From Pirellulaceae bacterium (lineage in GTDB: Bacteria; Planctomycetota; Planctomycetia; Pirellulales; Pirellulaceae), in assembly GCA_029243025.1 (NCBI GenBank), contig JAQWSU010000030.1, positions 397,221-461,220 on the forward strand: a stretch of DNA of 64,000 nucleotides. The letters run 5' to 3'. The position numbers were made by a program, and so were the translations under genes. Position 1 is the first letter of the stretch. Every line of letters starts with the position of its first letter. Positions 1 to 8,957 of the stretch are shown in pieces. The notes under the pieces were generated by a model. That model had not been told where the DNA came from, searched no databases, and saw only the letters and a list, made by a program, of their open reading frames with translations.

Positions 1-2351
1 TACAGACCGACCGTCACGTAACCCTCGTGTCCGTTGACATTGAATTTATGCGTCACGGATTGTCGTGTATCGGATAAATGTTCGCGACGAGGTCGAGGGG
101 TGTCCACTGTGGCAGCTTTGTCTGCCTCACTGGAGGTGTTTAGAGGCTGGCTTTGCTTGGAGCCATCTCGGTAAATTGCCAGCGCTTTCAGTCCCAGCTC
201 CCAACCCCAACGATAGGCTTCTGCAATATCATCGGGCGTGGATTCGGCCGGCATATTGACGGTCTTCGAAATGGCACCTGACAAGAAAGGTTGTGCCGCC
301 GCCATCATGGAAACGTGAGCTCGCCAAGGAATGCTCCGAGCTCCATTGGCTGGCTTAAATGCACAATCAAAGACATTCAGGTCGTCGTCATGCAACTCGG
401 ACGCACCTTCGATCGTATCATTTTCGTCAACGTAGGAACAAATCGCGGAGATTTGTTCGTTGTTGTAGCCCAGACCTTCGAGCGCTTGCGGCACGGTCCG
501 ATTGATAATCTTCAGCATGCCACCACCGGCCAGTTGCTTGTATTTGACCAGCGCGATGTCAGGTTCGATCCCGGTCGTATCACAGTCCATCATGAAGCTG
601 ATGGTGCCGGTAGGAGCCAGGACGGTGGCCTGAGCATTGCGGAATCCATGGGTGGATCCCTCTGATAACACTCGCTCCCAGACCTCTCGTGCAGCTTCTT
701 TCAGATCCTGCGGACCGCTGTCGTGGATTTCTTCTACCGCGGCACGGTGCATTTGCATTACGTTCATGAACGGTTCGCGGTTTTCCGGATAGCCTTCGAA
801 CGTTCCGACGGCGGCCGCCAACTCCGTACTGGTCAAATTTGCAGCACCGTGGAGCAAGGCCGTGATGCCTCCGCATATTCCACGAGCCGCATCGGAATCG
901 TAAGCTTGGCCGCTGGACATGATGAGGCTGCCGAGGTTGGAGTAGCCTAGGCCCAGCGGTCGGTAGCGGTGACTGTTCTCGGCAATCGGATCGGTCGGGT
1001 AACTGGCGTGATCCACGAGGATCTCTTGAGCAACGAAAAATAATCGGCAGGTTGCCTGGAACGATTCATGATCAAACTGGCCGTTCTCTTTTCGATACTT
1101 CATCAGGTTGACGCTGGCCAAATTGCAGGCTGTGTCATCGAGGAACATGTACTCCGAGCAGGGATTGCTGGCATTGATGCGGCCTGAATTGGGGCAAGTG
1201 TGCCAACGATTAATCGTTGTGTCGTATTGCACGCCCGGATCACCGCAGTGCCAAGCACATTCGGCCATCCGTTGAAGGAGTGTGCGAGCCGGATAGCTGG
1301 GGCCCTCTCGATTTGGATCAGTGATCCAACGTGTTTTCCAAGTTTGATCCTCCGCCACAGCATCCATGAACTCGTCCGTCAATCGAACGGAGAGGTTGGC
1401 ATTTTGGAAAAGAATGGAACTGTATGCTTCGCCGTTGAAGTTGGCTTCGTAACCACCCTTCTCGATCAAGCAGTGGGCTTTTTGTTCTTCCTTATGTTTG
1501 CACTCGACGAATTCCATGATGTCCGGATGCCAAACTTTCAGCGATTGCATTTTCGCTGCTCGCCGTGTTTTGCCTCCCGATTTGACTACCGCGGCAATTT
1601 GATCGTAGACACGCATGAACGAAAGAGGGCCCGAGGGGTGTCCACCACCAGAGAGCTTTTCACGGTGCGAACGGATTGTCGACAAGTCGGTACCGGTTCC
1701 CGAGCCAAATTTGAACAGCATTGCTTCGCTGGTCGCCAACCGCATGATGTCTTCCATGTTGTCATCCACGCTTTGAATGAAACATGCAGATGCCTGCGGA
1801 AACTCATAAGGGTTGTCAGGCTGATGGGCTTGCCGTGTTTTCGTGTCCCAGTGCCAGTTGCACTTGGCTCCCTTCACACCGTACTGGTGATGCAGGCCAA
1901 CATTGAACCAAACGGGCGAATTGAAGGCCCCGTGCTGGTGTAAGCAAAGCCAGGTTAAATCACGGTAGAATCGCTCGCCGTCGGCAGCGGTTGCAAAGTA
2001 TCCGTCTTCTAGCCCCCAGTCGGCGATCGCTCGCGTTACGCGATGGACCAATTGCCGAACGCTGTATTCTCGTTCGTCCGTTCCTACCTCGCCATAAAAA
2101 TATTTGCTGACAATCACGTTCGTTGCCAACTGACTCCACGCCGTGGGGACTTCGCAGTTGTTCTGCTCGAAAAGCACTTCGCCTTTCTCTCCCTTGATGG
2201 CTGCCGATCGAGTTTCCCATTCGGTCGTTTCAAATGGATCCTTAACGTCGGTTGGACAAAAACGGGCCTCGAAGCGGAGCCCCTGTGGGTTAAGCTGCTC
2301 GCGTTGAGTTGCTTCTGGTTTCATTGCATTCCCAAGATTTGCAGTCGCCAT
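1..2351 (-). CDS. nrdJ: Adenosylcobalamin-dependent (class II) ribonucleotide reductase, 3' end outside window
   Basis: Reduces ribonucleotides to deoxyribonucleotides with a B12-derived radical. The leftward frame is open from ATG 2351 to the window edge, giving about 783 residues of a protein that is usually longer. Visible family blocks, N to C: an opening region with SKYFYG and REYSVRQLVHRVTRAIADWG, FNSPVWFNVG, then NPCSEYMFLDDTACNLAS (the conserved cysteine-containing block), APTGTISFMMDCDTTGIEPD, and near the edge RREHLSDTRQSVTHKFNV, which is typical of the large planctomycete/alphaproteobacterial NrdJ type. AAGGAG lies 9 bases before ATG 2351 and fixes the start over the later in-frame ATG at 2324. 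The promoter region carries NrdR boxes. No intein or frameshift is visible. The C-terminal region with the redox cysteines is beyond the window. Confidence 0.95.
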   Translation of the reverse strand, partial: MATANLGNAMKPEATQREQLNPQGLRFEARFCPTDVKDPFETTEWETRSAAIKGEKGEVLFEQNNCEVPTAWSQLATNVIVSKYFYGEVGTDEREYSVRQLVHRVTRAIADWGLEDGYFATAADGERFYRDLTWLCLHQHGAFNSPVWFNVGLHHQYGVKGAKCNWHWDTKTRQAHQPDNPYEFPQASACFIQSVDDNMEDIMRLATSEAMLFKFGSGTGTDLSTIRSHREKLSGGGHPSGPLSFMRVYDQIAAVVKSGGKTRRAAKMQSLKVWHPDIMEFVECKHKEEQKAHCLIEKGGYEANFNGEAYSSILFQNANLSVRLTDEFMDAVAEDQTWKTRWITDPNREGPSYPARTLLQRMAECAWHCGDPGVQYDTTINRWHTCPNSGRINASNPCSEYMFLDDTACNLASVNLMKYRKENGQFDHESFQATCRLFFVAQEILVDHASYPTDPIAENSHRYRPLGLGYSNLGSLIMSSGQAYDSDAARGICGGITALLHGAANLTSTELAAAVGTFEGYPENREPFMNVMQMHRAAVEEIHDSGPQDLKEAAREVWERVLSEGSTHGFRNAQATVLAPTGTISFMMDCDTTGIEPDIALVKYKQLAGGGMLKIINRTVPQALEGLGYNNEQISAICSYVDENDTIEGASELHDDDLNVFDCAFKPANGARSIPWRAHVSMMAAAQPFLSGAISKTVNMPAESTPDDIAEAYRWGWELGLKALAIYRDGSKQSQPLNTSSEADKAATVDTPRPRREHLSDTRQSVTHKFNVNGHEGYVTVGL

Positions 2352-2392
2352 CCGCTAAAGCTCCTTCCAGTGCTAGAGAGTTTCCATACCTT

Positions 2393-2410
2393 AGTGTACA
2401 GAGGTACACT
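2393..2410. promoter_or_regulatory. Perfect 7-bp inverted repeat, possible second operator of nrdJ
   Basis: AGTGTAC-AGAG-GTACACT is a perfect inverted repeat with a 4-base spacer, 42 to 59 bases upstream of the nrdJ ATG. On the nrdJ strand a GATAAT (2416-2421) ends 5 bases upstream of it, so it could sit at a second transcription start. The TGTAC-N4-GTACA layout resembles LexA-type operators known from some phyla (TGTTC-N4-GAACA in Verrucomicrobia), but the regulator is not identified. It could instead be an RNA hairpin in the leader. Confidence 0.4.
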
Positions 2411-2497
2411 TTGCAATTATCGTTAGATCCACGGCAATCTGTTTACGCCAATCGGACAACCCTTTTCGCCAGGCTTCCGACCCCAGTTACCGTAGAA

Positions 2498-2544
2498 CCA
2501 CTATATATTGTACCTCCGGCTTTTTGGCCTACAACATCTAGTGT
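2498..2544. promoter_or_regulatory. Tandem NrdR boxes upstream of nrdJ
   Basis: Box 1 is CCACTATATATTGTAC (2498-2513) and box 2 is CTACAACATCTAGTGT (2529-2544). Against the known 16-base NrdR consensus (acaCwAtATaTwGtgt) they match at about 13 and 12 positions. Their start-to-start distance is exactly 31 bases, three helical turns, which is the usual arrangement for this repressor. The downstream gene is a ribonucleotide reductase, the normal NrdR target. The nrdR gene itself is not in the window. Confidence 0.8.
2507..2534 (-). promoter_or_regulatory. Candidate sigma-70 promoter of nrdJ
   Basis: Read leftward, TTGTAG (2529-2534) and TACAAT (2507-2512) are 16 bases apart. The -10 is one base from consensus and the -35 is weak. 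Both elements fall inside the two NrdR boxes, as expected for a repressed nrd promoter. It would give a leader of about 150 bases before the nrdJ start. Confidence 0.45.
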
Positions 2545-2993
2545 GAGACGCCGATTCTACGAACTCAAGATTTTACGTCAATAACTTTTTTTGAGATTGC
2601 CGTAAGTCGTTATGGTCATTGAGTTTCGAGTTTTTCCCCTCAGAGGACTCCAGCATATCAATGCTAGCTGCTGGTGACAATACTGTTTAACAAATCGGTG
2701 GCGTGATTTGGCGTAAACCCTTATCAATCAATGAGTACCAAAACGCAAAAATCAGTCGGTTGAGAGAATGCGACGACGAAAGTGAAGAAGGCAGACGCGC
2801 TGTTCGAGCGAATTGTTCGCTCGATTTTGGGGCAGATTGGTCTGCTGTCGAGAAAAGCTATCTCTGGATTTCGTCATCCGATGACAGGTCGGGTGAGTGG
2901 ATGACCTGGCTGCCGTGTCGAAGCCAGGGCGGAAGATGTTGGATTCAGGGCCGCATTTTGTTCGGGGCCGTTCTTGGCAGTCTGATGGCCGGA
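2545..2993. other. Intergenic stretch between nrdJ control region and the sulfotransferase gene
   Basis: Contains a T-run at about 2585-2592 and no convincing gene. A rightward open frame at 2703-3212 runs antisense through the end of the sulfotransferase, resembles nothing known and has no ribosome binding site. No tRNA or clear terminator was seen. Confidence 0.4.
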
Positions 2994-3767
2994 CTAGCCA
3001 GCAGCGCGCGGTCGAAACGAAAACCATCTGCGTGGATTGGTTTGCTTTTGGAAACGAAGTGGATAACCGACTGCGGCGAGTTCGTCGGCAACACTGGCTT
3101 CCAGTTCGGCGAAGAATTCCTTGTCATAGTGGGCGAATTCTTCGATTTTGCGCCGATTCCGAACTCCGAATTGATGGATCACATTTGTCCCGGTTGGCGT
3201 CACGTCGGCTAGACTCGACTGCTTGATCACATTCTGTAAATGCTCCGTGTCAATTGGCTCGCTCGGCTTGAAGAATTCGGTGATTTTCGAGTAGGTCTGC
3301 AGTGGCCGCGCCGTCAGGTCTTCATAGCGGACAATGAGAATCTCAAGCTCCGGACTCTTGTTGAGCCATTTGTTGACGAATCGTCGGTAGAAGACCGACT
3401 TTCGTGTTGCAAATGCGCGCCAAGCTTCGCAGCTGTCTTCGTGGCCTCGCAGATAGAGGTGGTAATCTGAGACAGCAGCTTCGAGGAAGTTTCGTAGCAG
3501 GACCAGGTAAGGAACGCCGGGAAGTTGCGGGATGCCCGACTGCTCGTTTTCAGCGATGTCCATATCGTGGTTTTTGGTCATCGTGACCTTGGCGTTTGTG
3601 CATGGAAAGGACTGGCAGCAGGCATCCGCGTCTTGCTGGTAGTACTGGCAGTAAACAAACGCGTCTGCGAAATAGCGTCGGAGCACACCCGCTGTGAGAT
3701 GGTGTCCTGAGCGCGGATAGCTCACGCATGCAACGTATCGCAACGAGTTGTTCGAGCGGTTTTCCAT
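2994..3767 (-). CDS. PAPS-dependent sulfotransferase family protein
   Basis: 257 residues, about the normal size for a cytosolic-type sulfotransferase domain. The 5'-phosphosulfate loop is YPRSGHH at residues 17-23, immediately after a short beta strand. The later segment ILIVRYEDLT at about residues 144-153 matches the region preceding the 3'-phosphate-binding part. Family members move sulfate from PAPS to hydroxyl or amino acceptors; the acceptor cannot be read from sequence. AGGAGA 9 bases upstream supports ATG 3767. It stands alone, with gaps of 640 and 340 bases on either side. There is no signal peptide. Confidence 0.8.
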   Translation of the reverse strand: MENRSNNSLRYVACVSYPRSGHHLTAGVLRRYFADAFVYCQYYQQDADACCQSFPCTNAKVTMTKNHDMDIAENEQSGIPQLPGVPYLVLLRNFLEAAVSDYHLYLRGHEDSCEAWRAFATRKSVFYRRFVNKWLNKSPELEILIVRYEDLTARPLQTYSKITEFFKPSEPIDTEHLQNVIKQSSLADVTPTGTNVIHQFGVRNRRKIEEFAHYDKEFFAELEASVADELAAVGYPLRFQKQTNPRRWFSFRPRAAG

Positions 3768-4108
3768 ACTTCGAAATCTCCTGAATCGTGCGGCAGTTGC
3801 AGCGAGCTGATCCTGAGCGAAAGTTGCGCCGCAGCTTTGCTAGCTGAGCGATAGGTCGATTACCAAGCGAGGGCGGGTTGGGGTGTAATCCGCAGCTTAG
3901 GAATCGGATCGGTAACGACAATGGCCGCATCGCACTAAAAATGGCAACTTTTCAGGAAGATTTCGCGATTGGCAGCATTCGATACCAAAAGACTGGTCAC
4001 GATCCCAGCTAGCAAAAGCAGCTTTGTTAGGAGTTGACCGAGAGCGACAGCTGGGGAGGGAAGATGCTAGCGGGTAGAGATCCCGCAAGCCCTAGCCCGA
4101 CATTGGCT
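3768..4108. other. Intergenic region downstream of rplU
   Basis: No gene is supported here. rpmA (L27), which usually follows rplU, is absent. A 63-codon leftward frame (3897-4088) shows no family resemblance and is treated as chance. Confidence 0.5.
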
Positions 4109-4420
4109 TTACGTGCCAATCTTTTCGATCTTCACCATCGTATGCATTTGGCGATGGCCGGTGCGTCGACGCGAATTCTTACGGCGTCGTAGCTTTTGGA
4201 CGGTGAGTTTATCGCCCATCTTTACGCCGACGACTTCAGCCGAGACGCTGGCACCCTCGACGACCGGCTTTCCAGTCGTGAGTCCATCATCATTCGATAC
4301 GGCGAGCACCTTACCGAACTCGATTTTTTCGCCCTTGGGGACGTCTCGATAATCGACTTCGAGTTGTTGGCCTTCTTCTACTCGATATTGTCGGCCACCG
4401 TCTTCGATGATTGCGTACAT
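4109..4420 (-). CDS. rplU: 50S ribosomal protein L21
   Basis: 103 residues, the standard L21 length, starting MYAIIEDGGRQYRVEEGQQL and ending with the basic KNSRRRTGHRQMHTMVKI-type 23S rRNA-binding tail. L21 is an assembly protein of the large subunit. ATG 4420 has AAAGG upstream; the frame stays open further upstream to 4504, but the extension does not resemble L21. It lies 159 bases downstream of rng on the same strand, matching the common rne/rng-rplU neighbourhood. rpmA does not follow. Confidence 0.97.
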   Translation of the reverse strand: MYAIIEDGGRQYRVEEGQQLEVDYRDVPKGEKIEFGKVLAVSNDDGLTTGKPVVEGASVSAEVVGVKMGDKLTVQKLRRRKNSRRRTGHRQMHTMVKIEKIGT

Positions 4421-4579
4421 GATCGTTACCTTTAAGTCACCAAAACGTCTCAAGCAAGTCCGGCAGTTTACCAGTGGATCCTGGCGTCGTCGACCCCTAT
4501 CCAAGATCCGGGGGCCGTTATCCCGACCCGCCTACCCGTGGGGGTCTGCGGATTGAGTGGTTTTCGTGGGTCGCGAGAT

Positions 4580-6250
4580 TTAGGTAGGAATGAGTACGGG
4601 GCTGCCAGCGGCATCTTTGCACTCTAGTTCCAGGAATTCGGGGAATACGTTTTCCGTACCCAGAATCTGCACGTTCATTTGGCCTTCTTCCTCGAATCCG
4701 GACAGCTCACGCCGCTTTTTGTTGTTCAGGTAAGCGGCTACTTTGTCGTTCACTCGCACGTTGACGCGTGATACGGCAGGATTCTGGCTGGCGAGCATCA
4801 GCAGTCGAATGACTTCGATCGACATGCTTTCGTCAGTTTTCACGACGCCTTTTCCTGAGCAGCACGGACAATCGGCGAACACGCTGCGTTTTAGGCTTGG
4901 CCGGACCCGTTGCCGCGTCATTTCAATCAATCCAAACGGGCTGGTTCGAAGGATGCGGGTTCGAGCTCGATCACGACTCATCGCATCGCGAAGAGCCCGT
5001 TCGACGTTTCGTCGGTGGCGTTCTTTTCGCATGTCGATAAAGTCATTGACGATGACGCCGCCCAGGTCGCGCAGTCGCAGTTGTCGAGCGATTTCGCGAG
5101 CGGCGGAAAGGTTCAGTTGATAGGCGGTTTCTTCGGCTGAATCATCGGTTCGAAAGTTGCCGCTATTCACATCGATTGCGACGAGTGCCTCGGTTGTGTC
5201 AACAACAATCGAGCCTCCGTCTTTGAGTTTAACCTCCCGACGATGGATGTTCGCGATTTCCTGCTCAAGCTTGTATTTGTGGAACAAAGGCTCTCGTCCG
5301 TCATAAAGTTTGAGTCGGTTGACGTGACGAGGCATTACCAATCGGAGAAATTCACGTGCTCGTTCGTAGGCCGATTCTTCATCGATGTAGATGGCGTCGA
5401 CATCCGAGGTGAAAATGTCTCGGATGGTGCGAATGATCATGTCACTTTCTTCATAGATGTCGACCGGCCCTTCTTTCTTTTTGACTCGTCGTACGATGAC
5501 TTTCCAGAGTCGAAGCAGGTAGGCGAGGTCTCGCGAAAGGTCACGTCGAGTTCGACCTTGCCCGGCAGTACGCACAATAAATCCCAATCCTTTGGGTGGA
5601 TTGAGGTCAAGCATGGCGTCTCGTAAACGCCGTCGATCATCATCGTCATCGATTTTTCGTGAAACGCCGACTCGTCCGAGTGCAGGCATCAAGACCAGGT
5701 AGCGACCGGGAATACTGATGTAGGTTGAGAGTGTCGGTCCTTTGGTACCGATGCCTTCTTTGATGACCTGGACGAGCACTTCGTCGCCCCGCTTGAAAAT
5801 CTCCTGGATGGGAGGTTTGAAGCGAGGTCGCGAGCTCATGCGTGGATTTCGACGTCCTCGCCCTCGTTGGTCACGACGGCCTCGTTTTTCGCCCTCATCG
5901 TCACTCGCTTCTTCGGACTCGAGGTTGGCCGGATCGTAACCGCCTTGCCGAAAGTATTGGGGTTCAACATCGCTAATGTGGAGAAAGCCGTTTCTTCCTA
6001 CACCAAAGTCGACGAAGGCGGCTTGGATGCTTGGTTCCAGGTTGACCACTTTGCCTTTGTAAATGTTGCCCACGTAGTTGTCTTGACTGGCCCGTTCGAT
6101 ATAGAGTTCTTCGAGCATGCCGTCTTCAACAATGGCAATGCGGCATTCCTCCGGTTGAGCCACATTGATCAGCATTTCTTTTTTCATCGCGGTGCCTTTT
6201 CTTGCCTTAGTCGCGGACGGTGTGGGACCGTTTAGCGTTGTGTTTGTCAT
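4580..6250 (-). CDS. rng: Ribonuclease E/G family endoribonuclease
   Basis: 556 residues, close to RNase G rather than the longer RNase E. It starts with the family block MLINVAQPEECRIAIVEDG, followed by an S1 RNA-binding domain (about residues 55-180). That domain is interrupted by a charged R/G/E-rich insert of roughly 35-40 residues (EEASDDEGEKRGRRDQRGRG). The DNase I-like catalytic part contains VAIDVNSG and GGVIVNDFIDM (metal-binding acidic residues). CPCCSGKG near the C-terminus is the zinc-link motif used for dimer formation. The degradosome scaffold tail of RNase E is absent. ATG 6250 is given; ATG 6187 is a realistic alternative since homologues start at MKKEMLINV. Expected role: rRNA processing and mRNA decay, next to rplU and DUF2344. 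Confidence 0.92.
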   Translation of the reverse strand: MTNTTLNGPTPSATKARKGTAMKKEMLINVAQPEECRIAIVEDGMLEELYIERASQDNYVGNIYKGKVVNLEPSIQAAFVDFGVGRNGFLHISDVEPQYFRQGGYDPANLESEEASDDEGEKRGRRDQRGRGRRNPRMSSRPRFKPPIQEIFKRGDEVLVQVIKEGIGTKGPTLSTYISIPGRYLVLMPALGRVGVSRKIDDDDDRRRLRDAMLDLNPPKGLGFIVRTAGQGRTRRDLSRDLAYLLRLWKVIVRRVKKKEGPVDIYEESDMIIRTIRDIFTSDVDAIYIDEESAYERAREFLRLVMPRHVNRLKLYDGREPLFHKYKLEQEIANIHRREVKLKDGGSIVVDTTEALVAIDVNSGNFRTDDSAEETAYQLNLSAAREIARQLRLRDLGGVIVNDFIDMRKERHRRNVERALRDAMSRDRARTRILRTSPFGLIEMTRQRVRPSLKRSVFADCPCCSGKGVVKTDESMSIEVIRLLMLASQNPAVSRVNVRVNDKVAAYLNNKKRRELSGFEEEGQMNVQILGTENVFPEFLELECKDAAGSPVLIPT

Positions 6251-6283
6251 CTCGCAATTTCCCCTTTCCGGGATTTTGTCGCA

Positions 6284-6913
6284 TCAGGATGTCAGGTGCA
6301 CTTCAGTGCGTGTAATCCAACGGCCTCGATCTTCGAGGTCATCCACCCTTAGGACTTGCAGTATTTCACGAGGTCGAGCGATCGTTTCTTGGGAAACCCA
6401 GAGTTGGATTTGCAAACGTTCGTCGACAAGTTGGATATCTTTAATGCTTCGTCGCAAGTCAATTGGTTCGGTTCGGCCTTTCCGCTGAAACGAAAACGAG
6501 CTTTTGCTGAGCAGCTCGTCGATAGCACTGCTGAGTGCTTCTTGTCGCTCCGTAGGGATCGTGATTTCGTAGGTCACTTGATCGACTTGAATCTTGCGGT
6601 TGCTTGTTTCAAGTTCTGTGACGTTCTTGATCACGAGGCCGGGTGGTGATTCCTCCGTGAGGCGTTGACGCACTTCAACCGGGTCTCTTGCTTCTGCCAA
6701 AGTAAGTTCGATAACTTCATTGCACCCTTCAATGCCGAGTCCTAAGGCGGCGGGGAAGGTGATCTTTGGATGAGGATGGAAACCTTCGCTCATCGCTAAT
6801 GGCAGTTCGGCGCGTCGGAACAGTCTTTCCAAGGCGCGTGCAAGATCGCGGTGGCTGATCAGTCGTAGATCGCCCTGTTTGCGAAAACGAATTCGTAGTT
6901 TTTGACGACTCAT
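6284..6913 (-). CDS. TIGR03936/DUF2344 family protein
   Basis: 209 residues starting MSRQKLRIRFRKQGDLRLIS and continuing SHRDLARALERLFRRAELP and GFHPHPKITFPAALGLG, the signature of DUF2344. In many bacteria this domain is fused to or sits beside a YgiQ-like radical SAM protein. Here it is a stand-alone protein with no radical SAM gene next to it. Position between ptsI and rng, on the same strand and 33 bases from rng, agrees with the frequent DUF2344-rng pairing and suggests a role in RNA or ribosome metabolism. The biochemical function is unknown. Confidence 0.85.
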   Translation of the reverse strand: MSRQKLRIRFRKQGDLRLISHRDLARALERLFRRAELPLAMSEGFHPHPKITFPAALGLGIEGCNEVIELTLAEARDPVEVRQRLTEESPPGLVIKNVTELETSNRKIQVDQVTYEITIPTERQEALSSAIDELLSKSSFSFQRKGRTEPIDLRRSIKDIQLVDERLQIQLWVSQETIARPREILQVLRVDDLEDRGRWITRTEVHLTS

Positions 6914-6998
6914 AAAACGAACAATAGTTCCTGGGTTTCCACCAGAAACTCAACAGCCGACGCAGCACCGAGGTATGGTGCCCCGCTAGCCGGATGGC

Positions 6999-8744
6999 TT
7001 AGTGCAGAGCCAAATCAGGCAAAGCCTTCGCCAACTCTTGTTTCAAATAATTGGTTACCTCGTCCGCTGTCTCCATTTTCAGTGATTGCCGAGCAACGTG
7101 CTCACACTGGTCGATGGAGACCCGACGACACACATTCTTGATCTCAGGTATCGCGCTGGGCGGCACGCTCAAGCTTCTCAAGCCCAGACCCAATAGCAGC
7201 ATCGTGTAAATGCTGCCGGCACTCATTTGTCCGCACAGCGTCGCTGGAATCGATCCTTGCTGCGCGGCGCGTATCACTTGATGGATGAGCTGCAAAATGG
7301 CCGGATCCGACGCATTGTACAGTTCCGCCACATCTTTGTTGCTGCGATCCACGGCCAGGGTGTATTGGATCAAATCATTCGTCCCAATACTGATGAAATC
7401 AGATTCTTTGACAAACCGATCGATCGTCATGGCCGCTGCAGGGACTTCCACCATCATTCCAACTGGAATGCGGGGGTTGAAATCGATTCCTGCGTTGGAC
7501 AAATCATCCATAATCGCACACAGTTCGGCCTTCGCTTGCCGCAACTCTTGAACTGTGCTGATCAGTGGAAACATCACGCGGACGTCTCCTAGCGTGCTTG
7601 CCCGCAAAATCGCCCGAAGCTGCGTTCGAAACAGCGGCAGGTCTCGCAAGGACAAGCGAATACTTCGTAAGCCAAGAAATGGATTGCGTTCGGGTTCCAT
7701 TTCTTGAGCCTGGCCCATCTTATCGGCACCCAAGTCCAGTGTGCGGATGACAATGGGACATCCTTGCATCGATTGGACAACTTGTGCATAGGCCTGGAAA
7801 TGGTCTTCTTCGGTGGGGGGCTGACCGCTGCCCAAATAGAGGAATTCGGTGCGGTAGAGACCGATCCCGTCAGCCCCTCGCGCCGAGCAAGATTGGACCT
7901 CGCGAGGAAACTCGATGTTGGCATTCAAATCGATTTGCTGGCCGTCCAGCGTTTCGGCGGGCAGGTCTCGTAACATATCAAGCTGAGCCGCCAGAGATCG
8001 ATGCTGCTCCGCTTCTCGATCGCAACGCTGGATCGTTTCCTCATCGGGTTGCAGAATAACCTGGCCGTGGTCACCGTCGATCATCAGCAGGTCCCCGCTG
8101 GCGATTTCGTTGAGAAACGGACCCGTGCCGACCACCGCGGGAATTTCCAGTGCTTTGGCAACGATCGCCGTATGGCCTCCCGGTCCGCCGGTCTCCGAGG
8201 CGAAGGCCAGCACGAATTTGGGGTCGAGGTTTGCTGCCTCACCCGGAGTCAGTTCGTGTGCCAGAACAATGCCTGGCGAAGTCAAGTGGCTGAGTTCTTC
8301 TCGTTTGCGACCGAGCAGGTTGCTTAATAACCTTTTTTCAATGTCGACAATGTCGTGAGCTCGCTCTGCCATGAAGCGGTTTTCCAGGTTTTCGAAAACC
8401 TTGGCAAAACGCCGCAGCGTGCGACTGACGGAGTACTCCGGGGAGTAATGTCGCGTGCGGATTAAATTTTCTATTTCGTCTTGTAGCTTTGCGTCACGCA
8501 GCATTTGTTGCTGAGCGGAAAAGATGGCACCATATTCGTTCCCGAGCTGTTTAGAAACGTCGCGGCGATGCCGCTCAAGATCCTCGGCAACAGAATCAAC
8601 CGAGCTTCGCAAACGATCCAATTCGTCGTCAACCCTGTCCGGGTCGACGAACCGACGGGGAATCCGGAAGCCATCGTTATCAACCACGATGGCTTCTCCG
8701 ATCGCCACCCCAGGCGACACGGCAATCCCTTGGAAAGTCTGCAT
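6999..8744 (-). CDS. ptsI: PTS enzyme I (phosphoenolpyruvate-protein phosphotransferase)
   Basis: 581 residues, the normal EI length. Begins GIAVSPGVAIG. The phosphorylated histidine is His191 in GGPGGHTAIVAKALEIPAVVG-like context, where most EI have GGRTSHTAI. The C-terminal TIM barrel has GLYRTEFLYL, RNPFLGLRSIR, VMFPLIS, GMMVEVPAA and the substrate loop FISIGTNDLIQYT. The active-site cysteine is in LCGQMSAG, where the common sequence is CGEMAGD, so the Glu is Gln and the Asp is lost. EI takes phosphate from PEP and gives it to HPr. The gene follows ptsH and ptsN, and no sugar permease is nearby, so a regulatory PTS is likely. Confidence 0.93.
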   Translation of the reverse strand: MQTFQGIAVSPGVAIGEAIVVDNDGFRIPRRFVDPDRVDDELDRLRSSVDSVAEDLERHRRDVSKQLGNEYGAIFSAQQQMLRDAKLQDEIENLIRTRHYSPEYSVSRTLRRFAKVFENLENRFMAERAHDIVDIEKRLLSNLLGRKREELSHLTSPGIVLAHELTPGEAANLDPKFVLAFASETGGPGGHTAIVAKALEIPAVVGTGPFLNEIASGDLLMIDGDHGQVILQPDEETIQRCDREAEQHRSLAAQLDMLRDLPAETLDGQQIDLNANIEFPREVQSCSARGADGIGLYRTEFLYLGSGQPPTEEDHFQAYAQVVQSMQGCPIVIRTLDLGADKMGQAQEMEPERNPFLGLRSIRLSLRDLPLFRTQLRAILRASTLGDVRVMFPLISTVQELRQAKAELCAIMDDLSNAGIDFNPRIPVGMMVEVPAAAMTIDRFVKESDFISIGTNDLIQYTLAVDRSNKDVAELYNASDPAILQLIHQVIRAAQQGSIPATLCGQMSAGSIYTMLLLGLGLRSLSVPPSAIPEIKNVCRRVSIDQCEHVARQSLKMETADEVTNYLKQELAKALPDLALH

Positions 8745-8957
8745 GTCAGGTGGAGGCAGGAGGGGCCCGGCTATTCAGCGAAGAACGAGAAAAGCGATCG
8801 CCCCGTCCTCGTCCGCCAAGATCTTTGGGCCGTTACGTCCTGCCCCATTCCTCTGTCATTATGTTGTTTGGCAAAAGTGAAACCATGGCTTTCCCTGATC
8901 CGCTTCAACGCGCTGATCGCGACCTTGGATTGGGACAACCTTTCACGCTGCTCTGTG

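Noticed and set aside
1200..1943. Rightward open frame of 247 codons
   Set aside because: It is antisense to the conserved nrdJ coding frame and resembles no protein family.
2352..2500. Cobalamin riboswitch in the nrdJ leader
   Set aside because: A B12-dependent enzyme made this worth checking, but no B12-box (GCCACTG-like) was found and the leader is too short for the full element.
2703..3212. Rightward open frame of 169 codons
   Set aside because: Overlaps the sulfotransferase on the other strand, has no ribosome binding site and no family resemblance.
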